This document shows, piece by piece, positions 1-11,977 of a DNA stretch of 64,000 bases (position 1 is the first letter of the stretch; each line of letters begins with the position of its first letter). The translations under genes and the position numbers were made by a program. The notes below the pieces were generated by a model that worked only from the letters and a program-made list of their open reading frames with translations, did not search any database and was not told the origin of the DNA. Location: positions 117,934,754-117,998,753 of the forward strand of contig CP136061.1 of NCBI GenBank assembly GCA_032622095.1, in the 5' to 3' direction. Source of the stretch: Siphonodentalium dalli (lineage: Eukaryota > Mollusca > Scaphopoda > Gadilida > Siphonodentaliidae).

Positions 1-2408
1 GGTGTAATAATTAATTTCGCGATGTACATAGCCATGTGGTACCCAATTACGATATATTTTGACAAATTTATGGACACTCGTTAATGGGTTGGTTCAATCA
101 TGCACATGCTCAAATAACACGCTCTTTAAAAAGAGCTTAAACTAACTTAAGGGAATGGCCGCAACTCGGAATTATAATTCACCCAAATTATTCTTGGAAT
201 AATTATATAATATCCACATCCCAACGATACAGTTGATTATATAATACGAATTTATTTTGTTATGGGCGACACACGTTCAATATGTATCCCTTTAAATTGT
301 CTTACACGCACCTGACGTGTTACGTCACGAGCGGATATACGTCACACCGGAGCTCGTGAATCATGACGTTTCTCATAACGTCTGCGCTTCATACTGGCAG
401 GAATTAGGCCCGGGTAGGCTGTGCATTTTAGGCTCCTTCGCGAATAGAGGATATGTGTTCTTAAATCATTCACATGTACTGACGAACGGGAAAACTACAT
501 GGAGGTTAATACATGTGTTTATTTTCTTATTACAGGTAAACTAATGTTAATGTATACTACGTTTTGTTTTTGATTGGGTTTTTACCGTACAAAACACGGT
601 TTTTACTTTTTGCAATTTTGTGGTTAGAGTACTTAGACCACCTATAAACTATCAACACAGTTTATAACTATATTATGTGTTCGGACAATAATACCGTCGC
701 GTTTTTACAGTGCACTGTTACAATCGCGCGTGATAACATACCTTTGACAGTTCATACTAGTTCGATATTGGAGGAATCAGCAGGCAATTTTCTGGCTTTC
801 AGCGTACAGGCCAAGGACTTGGTCTGTATAATATATACGGGAGAACTGGTCTGTCCATAAGGTCGTGCACTTAACTCCCGAAACCATATATGAAATAACA
901 GATTGCTTTATATCTGTTATAGACCAGAGGTGTACCTGATGAGCTGCTGTGGCCAAACATTTTTTTATAGGACCAACTTTCGGTACTAAAATATGATTTC
1001 GGAACGGACTTAGTAAACATTTTCCAAACAATTGATTCCTTCTGTGTTATCAAGCTAGTACGATAAGTCAAAAAATAAACACTAAAAAAATAAACACTCA
1101 AATACAGTAATATGACATGTTTACATAGTTCCACATGTCAACACCACTTTAGAAACAGGACCCGTTAACCAACAAACCATTTAACGTATGTATGTTGATT
1201 GTATACCTGTATGTGGGATGGCCCACGCTTTTGTCTGCTATCACGATAACAAATTGTAAGCATGGGAACTTTGAACACAATTCCAACCGATGTACCATAT
1301 ATATACATAACTGTTATATACTCTACATAAAGAGCGTTCACCATGTCATATGTATAGGTTTGTAATTTAATTACTTACTAACAACAGCCCTATATATCAA
1401 TTATCATGACAAGTGTAGGATGGACATGTTGTCGTGTGATGTGTGGATGCTTGATGCATGTTTGGCCTTTGAACTGGGCTGCTTTGTTGCATGAGGATTT
1501 GTTATCTATTATTTATTTTAATACGGAATTATGGTTGCCGATGATCAAACAACGGGACCTCCCTTGACCAAGTAAACGAAATAACCTGTCACGATAGTGT
1601 GTGGATAATTCGATAATTGAAAATTTTCAATGTTGGTATCTTTTAATAAGTATATAAATATTATGGTTTACATATGCATATACATGTTAAGCGCAATTAT
1701 TTTACAAAGACGGGGGCTCCGGACTGGGAAACTCGTGGTTAATAAATGTACAGTAACGACATGGAGACCTCACGGGTACTAAATTTACAGAAATGACCAG
1801 GGGGCCTCGCTTTTTTATTATTTCTTTTTCACATAACGTTGATCATACAATGATTAAATTAAATATTATTATGAAATATAAATCATAACACGAAATTTGT
1901 ATGTGTTCTCTGGGTTTTCTGCTATCTTTTATTTTCCTACTCTTTATGACTATATCAGAAACTGCCTATACAGCAGAGTGCTCTACCTATCATTAGCTTA
2001 TGTCAGCTTCCGGTGGGTAAGACATGGTACCTCTAATTGTGGACTCTTCTGCTATAGGGCATCCCCCCTCTACTCACATAATGTGGGTCACACAAAGTGA
2101 CAAAATCACAAAATGACCGAGGCGATCGCAAACGCGACCAGAAATGAGGAAAAAGGTAAATAAACTAAGATAATGATATATTACATAGTATTTTGGCATC
2201 TACGAGCATATGTTATACTATTTTTCAAACAAGCTGATAGCTCATTTTTGTCCAATCTCACAGTTTTCTCTAATATTTCTACCTAAGTTTTCAGTCGAAG
2301 GATTGTCCTAGATGTATTGACTTGTGTATTCCACGAACCTCCGACTGGAGACTTTGGTCAGAATGTTATAGAAAACTACTGAGTCTTTCATTTCATGATT
2401 TTCCCTGT
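1..2408. other. No recognisable gene or repeat
   Basis: AT-rich sequence with only short open frames (up to about 87 codons) on both strands. None carries a domain or motif I recognise, and the frames overlap one another as chance frames do. A short doubled AAATAAACACT motif lies near 1070-1100. I see nothing else. Confidence 0.6.
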
Positions 2409-2700
2409 CTTTTGTGAGCCGATATTGCAATAAACTTTGAATTAATTGCCCAGGTGAAATTCCATAATTGGAAGCGACTCAAAGCAAAATCGCTCATACA
2501 GTCACTTAAATCGTGCAATTTCCAGTTGGTACCCTCACCTACAGTGAAGTACATTATTAACGAACAGGTAATACCTAAGAAATATATTCCCCATGTTATT
2601 TTACGTCTTTGTAAGGTTCCCTGTCAAAACTTTAAAAAATTCTCAGGTTTTGTACTGGTAGAATATGATCTCTATATATACGGGCGTTAGCTATGGGGTA
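2409..2700 (+). repeat. Partial copy of the repeat family that flanks the 448-bp inverted arms
   Basis: The first part (about 2410-2510) resembles 4508-4632: both have a GAGCC-AATAT start, an ATTAATTGCCC block and a CAAAGCAAAATC block. The second part (about 2575-2700) resembles 9319-9455: both have AAGAAATATATTCCCC, then a GTCAAA-CTTTAAAAA block and a GGTTTTG-ACTGGT block. The two segments lie side by side here but are separated at the inverted-arm locus, so this copy may show the ancestral order. No protein is recognised in the 78-codon frame it contains. Confidence 0.6.
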
Positions 2701-2750
2701 GAGGTTCATGGCTTGATTTAGTGTTTATACCAGACAATGATGATGATATA

Positions 2751-2964
2751 CAGTAATGCCCTAAGTAGTCGACTCCTAAACCACAGTAGAATGATGGGTA
2801 ACTTTTCAGGATTTAGTCGGAAATATGGCTTGTTGCCATTCATCGGAAAGCTCTCGTGGAGAGCTTTCCGATGAATGGCAACAAGCCATATTTCCGACTA
2901 AATCCTGAAAAGTTACCCATAATTCTGCTGTGGTTTAGGAGTCGATTACTTAGGGCATTACTGT
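2751..2964. mobile_element. Palindromic MITE, CAGTAATG family, TA target site
   Basis: This is a near-perfect 214-bp palindrome: arms of about 105 bp fold around a short centre at AGCTCTCGTGGAGAGCT. The ends are CAGTAATGCCC and GGGCATTACTG, flanked by TA on both sides (2749-2750 and 2965-2966). CAGT ends with a TA duplication are typical of Tc1/mariner-derived MITEs. Two shorter relatives lie at 36250 and 36425. It is non-coding; any mobility would need a transposase in trans. The near-identity of the arms suggests recent activity or recent gene conversion. Confidence 0.85.
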
Positions 2965-2966
2965 AT

Positions 2967-4249
2967 ATATAGTATCGAAAACAGCCTTGGCGATTCCCTT
3001 CATGTGCAGGGAACGGTCACTATGGAACCGACATGCCCGTAAGCGAACATGACCGGTCTGTGATCGAATGTGAATCTGACACATGCTGTCTAATTAGTAC
3101 CCTATATTAATTATGGCTGGAGTGTTCGTGTCACATTGATCTATGCATCCGCTGCGTATTTGTGTAGCCGGCCACAAACAATGTAGAGTTACGACTGTGT
3201 TCTGTCATAAAGTAATGGGTGCCCACCTCGGGCAACTGTCGGACGCTAATCACCAGTCGCAGAGGCATCGCGCGGATATGAACGATATATGTCAAACAGT
3301 AAATTGGAACTCCACCGAGAGAATTCCCATTAAATGCCTATTGTTCTGTGACTGTATATATTATGTGAAACAGGAATTGTATTCAAACTTCCTGCTTGTT
3401 ATTTCACGAATAAGTCCACGTCGTGACTTGCCGTTTCCGATGGGATAATAATGGCTTTTTATGCCGCAATGTGCGACATTCATGTATAGGTGCCTGGCAT
3501 CAGTAGCGTATATAGTGCGACACGATCAAAGAACACTAAGCATCTTACACTGCAGAATGTAGTGAACTCAAATCAGATGTGTATACAACAATTGTATCTC
3601 TGATACCTCTAAATGTGGATACGATGTCGAAGATGACTTTCATTATTTCTTTGAGTGCCCCCTGTACATGTATGTAACCGAAAGATGCGAACTTTTCGAC
3701 AAGATTACAACCCACCAATTTATAATATTTAGCATTTACTCCTTGTTCACAGGGATATCGAATCGACGCAATGAAATTCTTTTCCATTTTGTTCATTCAT
3801 TCATTTCATCAACGAAACGATTTAATTAGCCCCCTCTGCAGAAGATGTTGGTGATCCTCCCGTGCGTTACAAATGTTGACTACCTCTGATGAAATTTTAA
3901 AAGCAGAATGATAGGACTGACAGCAACCACAAACACACCACATATCATCCTGTATATATGTTATGTTCGTCATCTACATTGTATTTGTTAAAACGTTAAT
4001 GGAAGAGGCTGGATATAAGTAGATCCCTCTTGTAATATTATATTACAATAAAAAAAAAAGTATGACACGGATTATGTGAGTTGGCTATTTCTGGCTCCCA
4101 AAATAGTCCAAGATGAAAATTGTGTGTGTGAGTATTCGACTTCAAGGCCATGCTTGACACAGGGAAGATTCATATTGCGGCTTTTAATTTTACAATAATA
4201 TTTGTTTCCGGCCAATTACCCATGACTTCATTTTCACACCACGGTATAG
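2967..4249. other. No recognisable gene
   Basis: Open frames of about 100 codons (plus strand near 3143-3448, minus strand near 3545-3796) show no motif and no splice context that I can support. A short A-run lies at 4050-4060. Confidence 0.5.
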
Positions 4250-4680
4250 GGATCTTTACCATGAGCGAATCGTTGCGCGCGGGGTAGATCATGCCACGAA
4301 TCTCTACTCTGGTTAACCCACGTAGATATCATATTCCAACAGTACAAAACCTGGACACTTTTAAATGTTCTGACCTTTCTGACAGGGAACTGTATAACAT
4401 TGAACAAACAAGGCAGAGAATATATTTCTTTGTTTATATTTGTTCCCCGATAATCTACCTCAAAGTATGGGGTTGTCCCAGCTCGAAATTGCATGTTTTT
4501 TAGTGAATATAGTGAGCCAATATCGTAAAAAACTAAACCAAATACCAACATTAATTGCCCCGGAGAAAGTCCACGATTGTAAGTGGCGCAAAGCAAAATT
4601 CCCCCACAAAGTCACTTAAATAATGTATTCTGTAGCTGTGTCGTTCGCCTAAGGATGAATAAACTATTAGGCAACATGTA

Positions 4681-5128
4681 CACAGTGGATCAACGGACAC
4701 GAACCAAAACCGGAAGTCGTAGATTTCGAGGTGGAGAAATATCTGTCGAAAAATATTTGTTGACATTTTTTGACGGTTTTTGGGGAAAATAAACGCTTGG
4801 ATACCATATCTGACCAACTGAAGGTGAGTGAATATTTCTTCGCTAATGTTCGGACACCGACGATCAATTTAAGTCAGTTGTCATTGTTCGATCGCGGAAA
4901 AAATGTCATTTAATCATCGCCGCGAGACGATTTCTTCCCCAGAATATCCCAGAAAATCATACTTTTCACATTCATCGCAGACAGCTGTCGCAACAACCTA
5001 TATACCGGTCGAAAGGCCTGTTTTCTCCCCACAAATGCATATTTTGAGTATTTTCACGGACTGTCTCAAAATTCCAAATTTCATCTTTTGATGCAGGTAC
5101 CCACCTCGAAAATACTGTCCGGTTAGTC
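4681..5128 (+). repeat. Left arm of a 448-bp inverted repeat pair
   Basis: The sequence from CACAGTGGATCAACGG to CCGGTTAGTCC is repeated as reverse complement at 8858-9305 with only scattered substitutions. The spacer between the arms is about 3.7 kb. Outside the arm, 4250-4380 is also an inverted match to 9370-9460, but the two outer flanks are not collinear because about 250 bp here have no partner on the right. Short frames on both strands (for example a 62-codon frame at 4903-5091) are mirrored in the other arm and are probably not protein. The arms could be the long terminal repeats of a large foldback or DNA transposon, or an inverted duplication. Confidence 0.85.
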
Positions 5129-5367
5129 CTGTACACACCGGAATTTAGTTGCAATCCACCAGACCCGGCGGACAGTTTTTGTTGTTCAATCAAGAGTCGA
5201 AATGGATTAGTTGGTTGGCTGCCTTTCGTTAACAGTGGCATGTTTTTGGGCAACTGCTTTTCTGTTGCAACTATAGTATACTGATCAAGTTTGGTTACCG
5301 AGTACAGTTTGCAATTTGTTCTCATATATTCGTTCAGATCGTGTAAGGTCATTAACCAAAGAATCAT
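4972..5367 (-). other. 131-codon open frame running from the left inverted arm into the spacer
   Basis: This is the longest minus-strand frame in the region. Its last 52 or so codons lie in the inverted arm and reappear with a few substitutions in a plus-strand frame at 8784-9014. Both contain the string SKDEIWNFETVRENTQN and both end in CCDSCLR. The first 80 codons lie only in the spacer. I do not recognise a family. Conservation between the arms may reflect arm homogenisation rather than protein selection, so it is listed as an open frame, not as a gene. Confidence 0.25.
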
Positions 5368-6365
5368 TTATGGAAATATTGTTAGAACAAGAATATTACA
5401 ATGCCCTCCATGACCGAGGCCGTAGCATCAGGATTGTTTTGATGGCGTGAGGTGTAGATGTATTTTCCAATAGTTTGATATTTCAGCCAGTATATAGCGT
5501 GAAATTTGATACTTAAAAAACAATTAAAATTCGATTAATTTCAGAACAAAAAACAAATCGGGACCCATGGCTGTTCTTTTTCATTATGGCCACTTTCGGG
5601 ACCCACCACCCGAGTTTTGATTACGATTGTATAAAGTTTTAACTACATTTTTCGGGTATATACACCCCTTTATTTTTATGTTTTAAACTACAGGCACCCA
5701 CCCATATTTCGGAGAATTTTCGCTAATATTACATATTATAGCATAGCCATCAAATATGCAGATGTTTATTTCCATTTCTATGAGAGGTCAAATTCACATT
5801 TCATAATTAATTGCAGTTAAGCAATAGCACTTAAGCATAATTATTTGCGATTAAGCGCAATTCATGGTTATACTGTATGTAACTATGTACCCTGGTGAAT
5901 AAATAGGTGTATCTATTCTATAACTAAACCTGAACTCATATTGACATATCACCTCCTTGTTTTCATTGCTTTGGATAGTTGGGATTTTGAACTAGCCTAA
6001 ATTCTTTATCAAAATGAGTGACTCGCGACAGTATTACCTTCTGTTTTAGTCGAGTCGAGGAACCAACCCATCAAAGCTCAAGTGTTGATCAGATATCGAT
6101 TATTGAAGTTTGTTATTTCAATTGATTGCTGCCCACTGAGAAACACGCCGTGAAAAGGGTGGTTTCGGTCAAAATTGCGGACGAAGATGGATAACTCTAA
6201 AACAAGTGGTAATACGGTAAAATTTCGTGATACTTTAGTAATTAAACGGCCATATTTTGTTGAACAAAATGTTTATAAATCACACGTTTTGGGGAAATTT
6301 GATACCATGGTACAGTGGTCAGCATTATTTTTTGCGGTTAATCGATTCTGATAACTAAAGCTTAT

Positions 6366-6500
6366 TTCAGGGGGGGGGTTGGAAAAAAACTGCAGACACA
6401 GGGTGGAAAAAAACTGTTTTCTTCGGTTTGGGTACCCCCCCCCCAAACAGCAAAATCTGCAGTTTTTTTCCACTGACCATTTGCCCCCCCCCCCCCCCCA
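6366..6500. repeat. Homopolymer-rich inverted segment
   Basis: G-tract (6371-6379), C-tracts (about 6436-6444 and 6484-6499) and two facing GTGGAAAAAAACTG / CAGTTTTTTTCCAC blocks form an imperfect inverted repeat. A second C-tract of about 20 bases lies at 7128-7148. No coding is inferred. Frames across the tracts give proline- or glycine-rich artefacts. Confidence 0.6.
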
Positions 6501-6725
6501 GAAAAATCAAATCTACCCCAGCCGGACAACAACTCGGTTTGACCGGAAACCGAAAAAAACACCGGAGCATACAATTCACGAGAAGGTGCTTGGTAACTTA
6601 GTTTAGATTATTATGACTAAAATGGTCATTGTCTACCAGTAGAACGCAGATTTGTACCTCGTGATGTCATGACATGTACAAACATGTATATTGGTGATCG
6701 CAACGCTTTGTATGCACTTTAAAAA

Positions 6726-7055
6726 ATGACAACTAGTCATTACCTCGACTTTGAAAAAGATGCAAATGAGATGAGTGAGATACCAGCATATAACTGTTTT
6801 CTGATACCATCGGAGGAGAAATTGTTTAATACATGGGATAGTTCTGCAGTAAAGATTTGCCAGATAAGCGATCGCAGGGTAGAATTCTGCATTCGACTGG
6901 TAGACACTGACATAGTCGGCATTATTAAGAGGGTTAATGGGGTCAATATCACATGTAAAGCAAGACAGTGGTTATCCAAAATTGTTTTAGGTGGATTGTA
7001 CTACTCATGTATATATGATTTGGATATTAATGTTAATCCATATTCTATAAAATGA
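6726..7055 (+). other. Open frame of 109 codons, unrecognised
   Basis: The frame begins with ATG (MTTSHYLDFEKDANEM) and ends PYSIK. It lies inside the TIR element and has a less biased amino-acid composition than most chance frames here. I see no signal peptide, membrane segment or catalytic motif, and I do not recognise a family. It could be a remnant of element-encoded protein or chance. Confidence 0.2.
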
Positions 7056-7542
7056 AAGAAAATTTTAAAGTTGTTAGTCTGAAAATACATATTTGGAAAA
7101 AAATTACATGCAAATTTTTCCGACAACCCCCCCCCCCCCCCCCCCCCCTCTAAATGAATAAGGAAAAAATTTACTCGTAAATTTTTTACGCCTATATAAT
7201 GTACAACCCCCCTCACCCCCCGGTACGTTGTGTCCCGCAGTTTTTTTCAGGTTCCCTGCTTATTTTGAAGAAATATTGTTGTTGTATCTTTATAATATGG
7301 GTCTTTCTGATCGGATTGAGGACCTTTAGTTTAAATTAGCCAAATACTGATACACCCGGTCATGCTAATAGTTAGGTTTTATGGGTAGTTACACTTACTA
7401 TCAAGCAACTCATAGCGCTTAATCGCAATTAATTGCACTTAAGCGCAATTCATTTCAATTATATGTGTGCTTCAGCGCGATATGTGGTATATGCGCTTAA
7501 GCGCAATTCATTATTAAATGTGAATTTGACCTCCCATACAGT

Positions 7543-8857
7543 TAATTTTTTGTCTATATATATGAACGAGTATGGTCTGTCTGCATGTCTTCTGTCCGCT
7601 TAAATTTGAATATATACGCGACCATTTGCGTTAAAAACTTTCCCAACCAAATTATCCAGTGTGTGAATCAATGTGGAAACAATTAATTATGGCGCGATTT
7701 GAATACAACAGGACAAAAATCACGTGCCTATATATTTACAAAAGTAACTTGCATCTGGTTCCACATTCAGTTGTACGCTATAGATTGGAATTTTACCCGT
7801 ATATACATGTAGGAAACACAACACTTCTACATTAATGGACAGCCAAGGTGGGATTAAGAATACAACAACTCGAAAGAACACTGGAGTTTTCCAGATGATG
7901 TTTCTATTCTCTATATCAACCGAGAGTACCAATATTTCGTATAGTATTGTATAGTATAGTATTGTATAGTATTTTATTATAAATAATTTTTATATTTTTG
8001 ATTTTCAATAATTTTATTTTCAAACATTCATTCGGGTGTTGTAAAATCCCATCGTCGATTGCCTCAGCGAATCCGCAAGCCTTTGCCTCACAGTGGTTTC
8101 ATATATGAAGGCAGGCATGCGATCCTCTCGTCAATAGCACCTGGAATTATAAAATAATATCGCTTAGTGGACTTGAACTTAAGCTAATATTAGTAACAGA
8201 TATAGCTGTACACCCCTCCGACTGTATGTTTTAGTCCCCTCCTCAAGTCGAAAAATGTCATATAACTCCACACAAAAAGGTCTGACATATTTCATAATCA
8301 TATATGTTCGCATGTTCCCATGGTACTAAATATATATATGCCAAGCCAAAAAAAAACAAATGACCGCAAAACTTAGGAATAAAAACTCGGAAAATTGCAT
8401 CCACGAAAGGACGAACAAGCCGCTTCCTGTATAACCCCACAAGTTGTGGGCCACAACTCGTTGCGAGTGTATATCAAATATAAAGGGTAAAAATCTTTCT
8501 GAAAAAAGTTGGATGTAAATCATTTTGTTTATTTCGGCCTTCCGAGAGTGATGACAAGTCAGAGTTAACAATATGACATACATCAAAAGTTATATGTTTA
8601 CCAAACATGTACTTCGTAGTTGGATTTCAGTTACAGTTCAGTTATATATATAAGTCACCGCCTGGATGTTATGTTGTACCAGGAGACATATCCAACAATA
8701 TGAACACCCAGAACCATTGTGGCCACGCAAAAGTCAAATGAAACGCCCATCATCTGCGGAAAAATTGCTTTTTCGACCAGAAATTGAAGATGGCAGACCT
8801 CAGCAAAATCACGACTAAGCGGACAGATTTTTTACAACTAATGATTAAATTTTTCGG
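7543..8857. other. No recognisable gene; short TAGTATTG repeat
   Basis: This is the remainder of the spacer between the 448-bp arms. A short imperfect tandem of TAGTATTGTA units lies at 7938-7975. No transposase-like frame is seen. Confidence 0.5.
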
Positions 8858-9305
8858 GACTAACCGGACAGTATTTTCGAGGTGGTTACCTACATCAAAA
8901 GATGAAATTTGGAATTTTGAGACAGTCCGTGAAAATACTCAAAATATGTATTTGTGGGGGGAAAACAGGCCTTTCGATCGGTATATAGGTTGTTGCGACA
9001 GCTGTCTGAGATGAATGTGAAAAGTATGATTTTCTGGGATATTCTGGGGAAGAAATCGTCTCGCGGCGATGATTAAATGACATTTTTTCCGCGATCGAAC
9101 AATGACAACTGACTTAAATTGATCGTCGGTGTCCGAACATTAGCGAAGAAATATTCACTCACCTTCAGTTGGTCAGATATGGTATCCAAGCGTTTATTTT
9201 CCCAAAAAACCGTCAAAAAATGTCAACAAATATTTGTCGACAGATATTTCTCCACCTCGAAATCTACGACTTCCGGTTTTGGTTCGTGTCCGTTGATCCA
9301 CTGTG
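8858..9305 (-). repeat. Right arm of the 448-bp inverted repeat pair
   Basis: Reverse complement of 4681-5128. Beyond it, 9319-9460 continues as a segment shared with 2575-2700 (direct) and 4290-4380 (inverted). Confidence 0.85.
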
Positions 9306-9460
9306 ATGTATTAGCCAAGAAATATATTCCCCGCGTTATTTTTCCGACTTCATATGGTTCCCGGTCAAACTTTAAAAACACATCCCAGGTTTTGAACTGG
9401 TGTAATATGATATATACAGGGGTTAGCCAGAGTAGAGATTCATGGCATGATCTAGCAAAT

Positions 9461-11275
9461 GGGCAGCTGTTAGCATCGACTCCCAAACCGACGTTATGCC
9501 ACACACAGAATTATCCCAAGACATGACGATATGTGAAGAATTGAGATATGAAATTCACTCATAACGTTTATAGATGCGCCCCACATTGTGTCTCCTGACA
9601 TTATTTTCAAAGCGTTGTAAAATTTTCTATCCTCTTGCTTTCACAAGTGTCTCTTTGGAAACTCTTGGTAGAAACCATGGCATTGTCAATTGATACACAA
9701 GTTTAGCACAGATGTTGTTATTTTCTTATTATAAATATGTGTCATAGAACATTCTTGGCACAATCCATTTGAAAAATATTTTCAGTATATCATTGTCATC
9801 GGAAATGACTCAATTGATTGGAACTAAGGTATTTGTCCGGTATTATGTAACGAGCATAAATATAATTTGACTGACTAAAAATTCACGTTGTTAGAAACAA
9901 TTTGAGCCTCTACGCAGACCATATGCAGTCACCATTGCCAACAAGGATAATTCATCAGTAACCGCCTAGTCGTTACCACATAAACCATGGGGTTGCTGGG
10001 TTTTCAAGAATAATTCAAATCGATCATTTTGAATCGATGTTCCAAACCTGTGCAGCAATCTAGACAGAGAAAAACACCCAATAATGTTTTATTGAATGTG
10101 TTGCGGGTGGCGCAAGAATATAGTCCAATGAGCTCGAGTTAAATAGTCCGCAACAATTTGTGTTCTTTGTTTATTCCATACCCATGTGTCGGATTAAGTT
10201 CAATCTTTAAATACGGCCTCCATTCATACTCTAACTACCATAATTAATCCTGATGAATACCCGGTAATGATCGTGGCATCACCACGGAAGCGGAACGTTG
10301 ACGTAATGTACACCAAACACGAAATAGCTTGTATTCAACGTGTATAGAATACAAAATATGTATTCAATGCTGTGCTACACTTGAATATCTGTTCCTCACA
10401 CAAAGGGTGTTGACTAATAGTGAAATAATCTCCACAATGACTACCATGTATATACCGTGGATAAGTTAAAAACCGTTGGTGCTTCTGTTGTAGGATGCTT
10501 GATGTCGATGGATTGACAAGAACGGCCATCGTCGGGTGTGCTTTCCTTCTTACCAACAACGCAATCAAATACCGGGCGTAGACATGGGACATACGGGACT
10601 GCAGAATAGAACAAAGATAATACAAGGCTACAGTTATCTACGAGGACAATTGCAATCAGCTGCGACCAGAAACTATTGTAGTGCATTTATTAATGTTTCA
10701 TCTGGACTACCGATAATGGGCAACACTAATCTTTAACTTAAGAACCAGTTACAATACATGCATATTTCTTCTTCAAACTTAAAGGTACCCTGTACGAGCT
10801 GAAACCATAAAACCACCATCTGTACTTTTTCTATACCAGAAATTATTTATATCTGATCCAGACATGAGCCCATTAACATGAGGTTTTGACCAGATATCGA
10901 CTTTCATCATAGGAAGTGTTAATACATTTTGATCTTGTTGTCATCCAAAAATCCAAATTGTTGTTGTTTCTGACAACAGTGCCCATGCCCCCCCCCCAAA
11001 GCAGTACATATTAAAGAGCATTCTCAATTAAAATCGTTGGTCCTCATTTTCAACGTAAAAGTTACTGGTGGAAGCTTTTGTGGATTTCCGCAATGTTTGG
11101 GAATGATGAATCCATGTATTATTATTATTTTTTTTAATCTTGTCCGGTAAGATGAAAGTTACCATTTGAACGTTTGACTAATTTGTTGTCAAATTGGACC
11201 GTGGACCTTTAAAAGTTGTCACATTGTGTGATCAAAACATGTGAACAATATATCGCATCCCCACAGTGTATAATC
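9461..11275. other. No recognisable gene
   Basis: Overlapping frames on both strands at 10335-10736 are mutual shadows with no recognisable motif. A C-run lies at 10987-10995. Nothing else is supported. Confidence 0.5.
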
Positions 11276-11279
11276 ATTT

Positions 11280-11718
11280 GTGACCCGCCATATCAAATCC
11301 AGTCGGAAGTCGGGATTTTTTTACCCTGTGCCAATGCATTCTCTTATATATACGAGTCGACCATAGGTCGCCTCGCATATATAAGAGAATGCATTGGCCT
11401 AACAATTTTTTATCATTTTTTTTTTAATAAATGCTTCTGACAATTTTTAGGACATAAAATACAAAACATCCATTACACATAATAGAAGCATATAGAAGAG
11501 TGTCGTCTGCTCATGTTTGTCTGGGGCTCTGCATGGGTGAAATTATAAAATTGTTAAAGAATACAAGAAAAAATTATTAAAATTGTAAAAAATTGTTAGG
11601 CCAATGCATTCTCTTATATATGCGAGGCGACCTATGGTCGACTCGCGTATATAAGAGAATGCATTGGCACAGGGTAAAAAAATCCCGACTTACGACTGGA
11701 TTTGATATGGCGGGTCAC
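11280..11718. mobile_element. Foldback element with one hairpin in each arm
   Basis: The ends GTGACCCGCCATATCAAATC and its reverse complement bound a 439-bp element with arms of about 120 bp, flanked by ATTT on each side (11276-11279 and 11719-11722), a plausible 4-bp duplication. Each arm contains its own hairpin of about 67 bp (11331-11398 and 11601-11667), built from CCAATGCATTCTCTTATATA facing its complement around a GTCGACC-type loop. The whole can therefore fold as one long stem or as two separate hairpins. The central 200 bp is AT-rich and non-coding. Confidence 0.85.
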
Positions 11719-11720
11719 AT

Positions 11721-11977
11721 TTAAAAGGTGTATGTACACTAAATCCGGCCATCTATAGGACCATCAACTTTTATACCAAACATATTATATATGCAACAAA
11801 TGAATTCATTTGAGCCACGGGTGAGTGCAAAATATACTCATGCGCTCTATGAACGATGCAAACACCATGGTAATTATAACGAAATTGATTCATGACTCCA
11901 GTTATACGGTAAAGTCTAAGTATAAAAGGAGATATGGTCCCATAAATGGCCTGATTTAGTATATAGTACCCCTTTAA
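11721..11977. mobile_element. TTAA-site MITE, GTACACTAAATCC family (copy 1)
   Basis: TTAA at 11721-11724 and 11974-11977 bounds ends reading AGGTGTATGTACACTAAATC and GATTTAGTATATAGTACCCCT. Relatives lie at 47896-48243 (complete) and about 31143-31356 (one half). TTAA duplication is the hallmark of piggyBac-type insertion. The interior carries a GGTAATTATAACGAA block, part of the palindromic centre seen in full in the 47.9-kb copy. It is non-coding. Confidence 0.8.

Larger units (their letters stand above)
5778..7542. mobile_element. 1.76-kb TIR element with TTAAGCGCAATT motifs
   Basis: The left end (TATGAGAGGTCAAATTCACA at about 5780) and the right end (TGTGAATTTGACCTCCCATA at about 7519) are inverted repeats. 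Next to each end sit several copies of a TTAAGCGCAATT-like motif (5818-5865; 7420-7510), so similarity extends about 100 bp or more inward. The interior holds homopolymeric G and C runs and copies of a GGAAAAAAACTGCAG motif in both orientations. No target-site duplication is certain. The element lies between the 448-bp arms, so it is either an internal part of the outer element or a later insertion. Confidence 0.65.

Noticed and set aside
6362-6606. Glycine/proline-rich frames on both strands
   Set aside because: They translate G/C homopolymer tracts and poly-A/T runs; no motif.
4903-9083. Matching 62-codon frames in both 448-bp arms as a conserved small protein
   Set aside because: The whole arm is duplicated almost unchanged, including non-coding flanks and the opposite-strand frame, so conservation does not point to protein selection.
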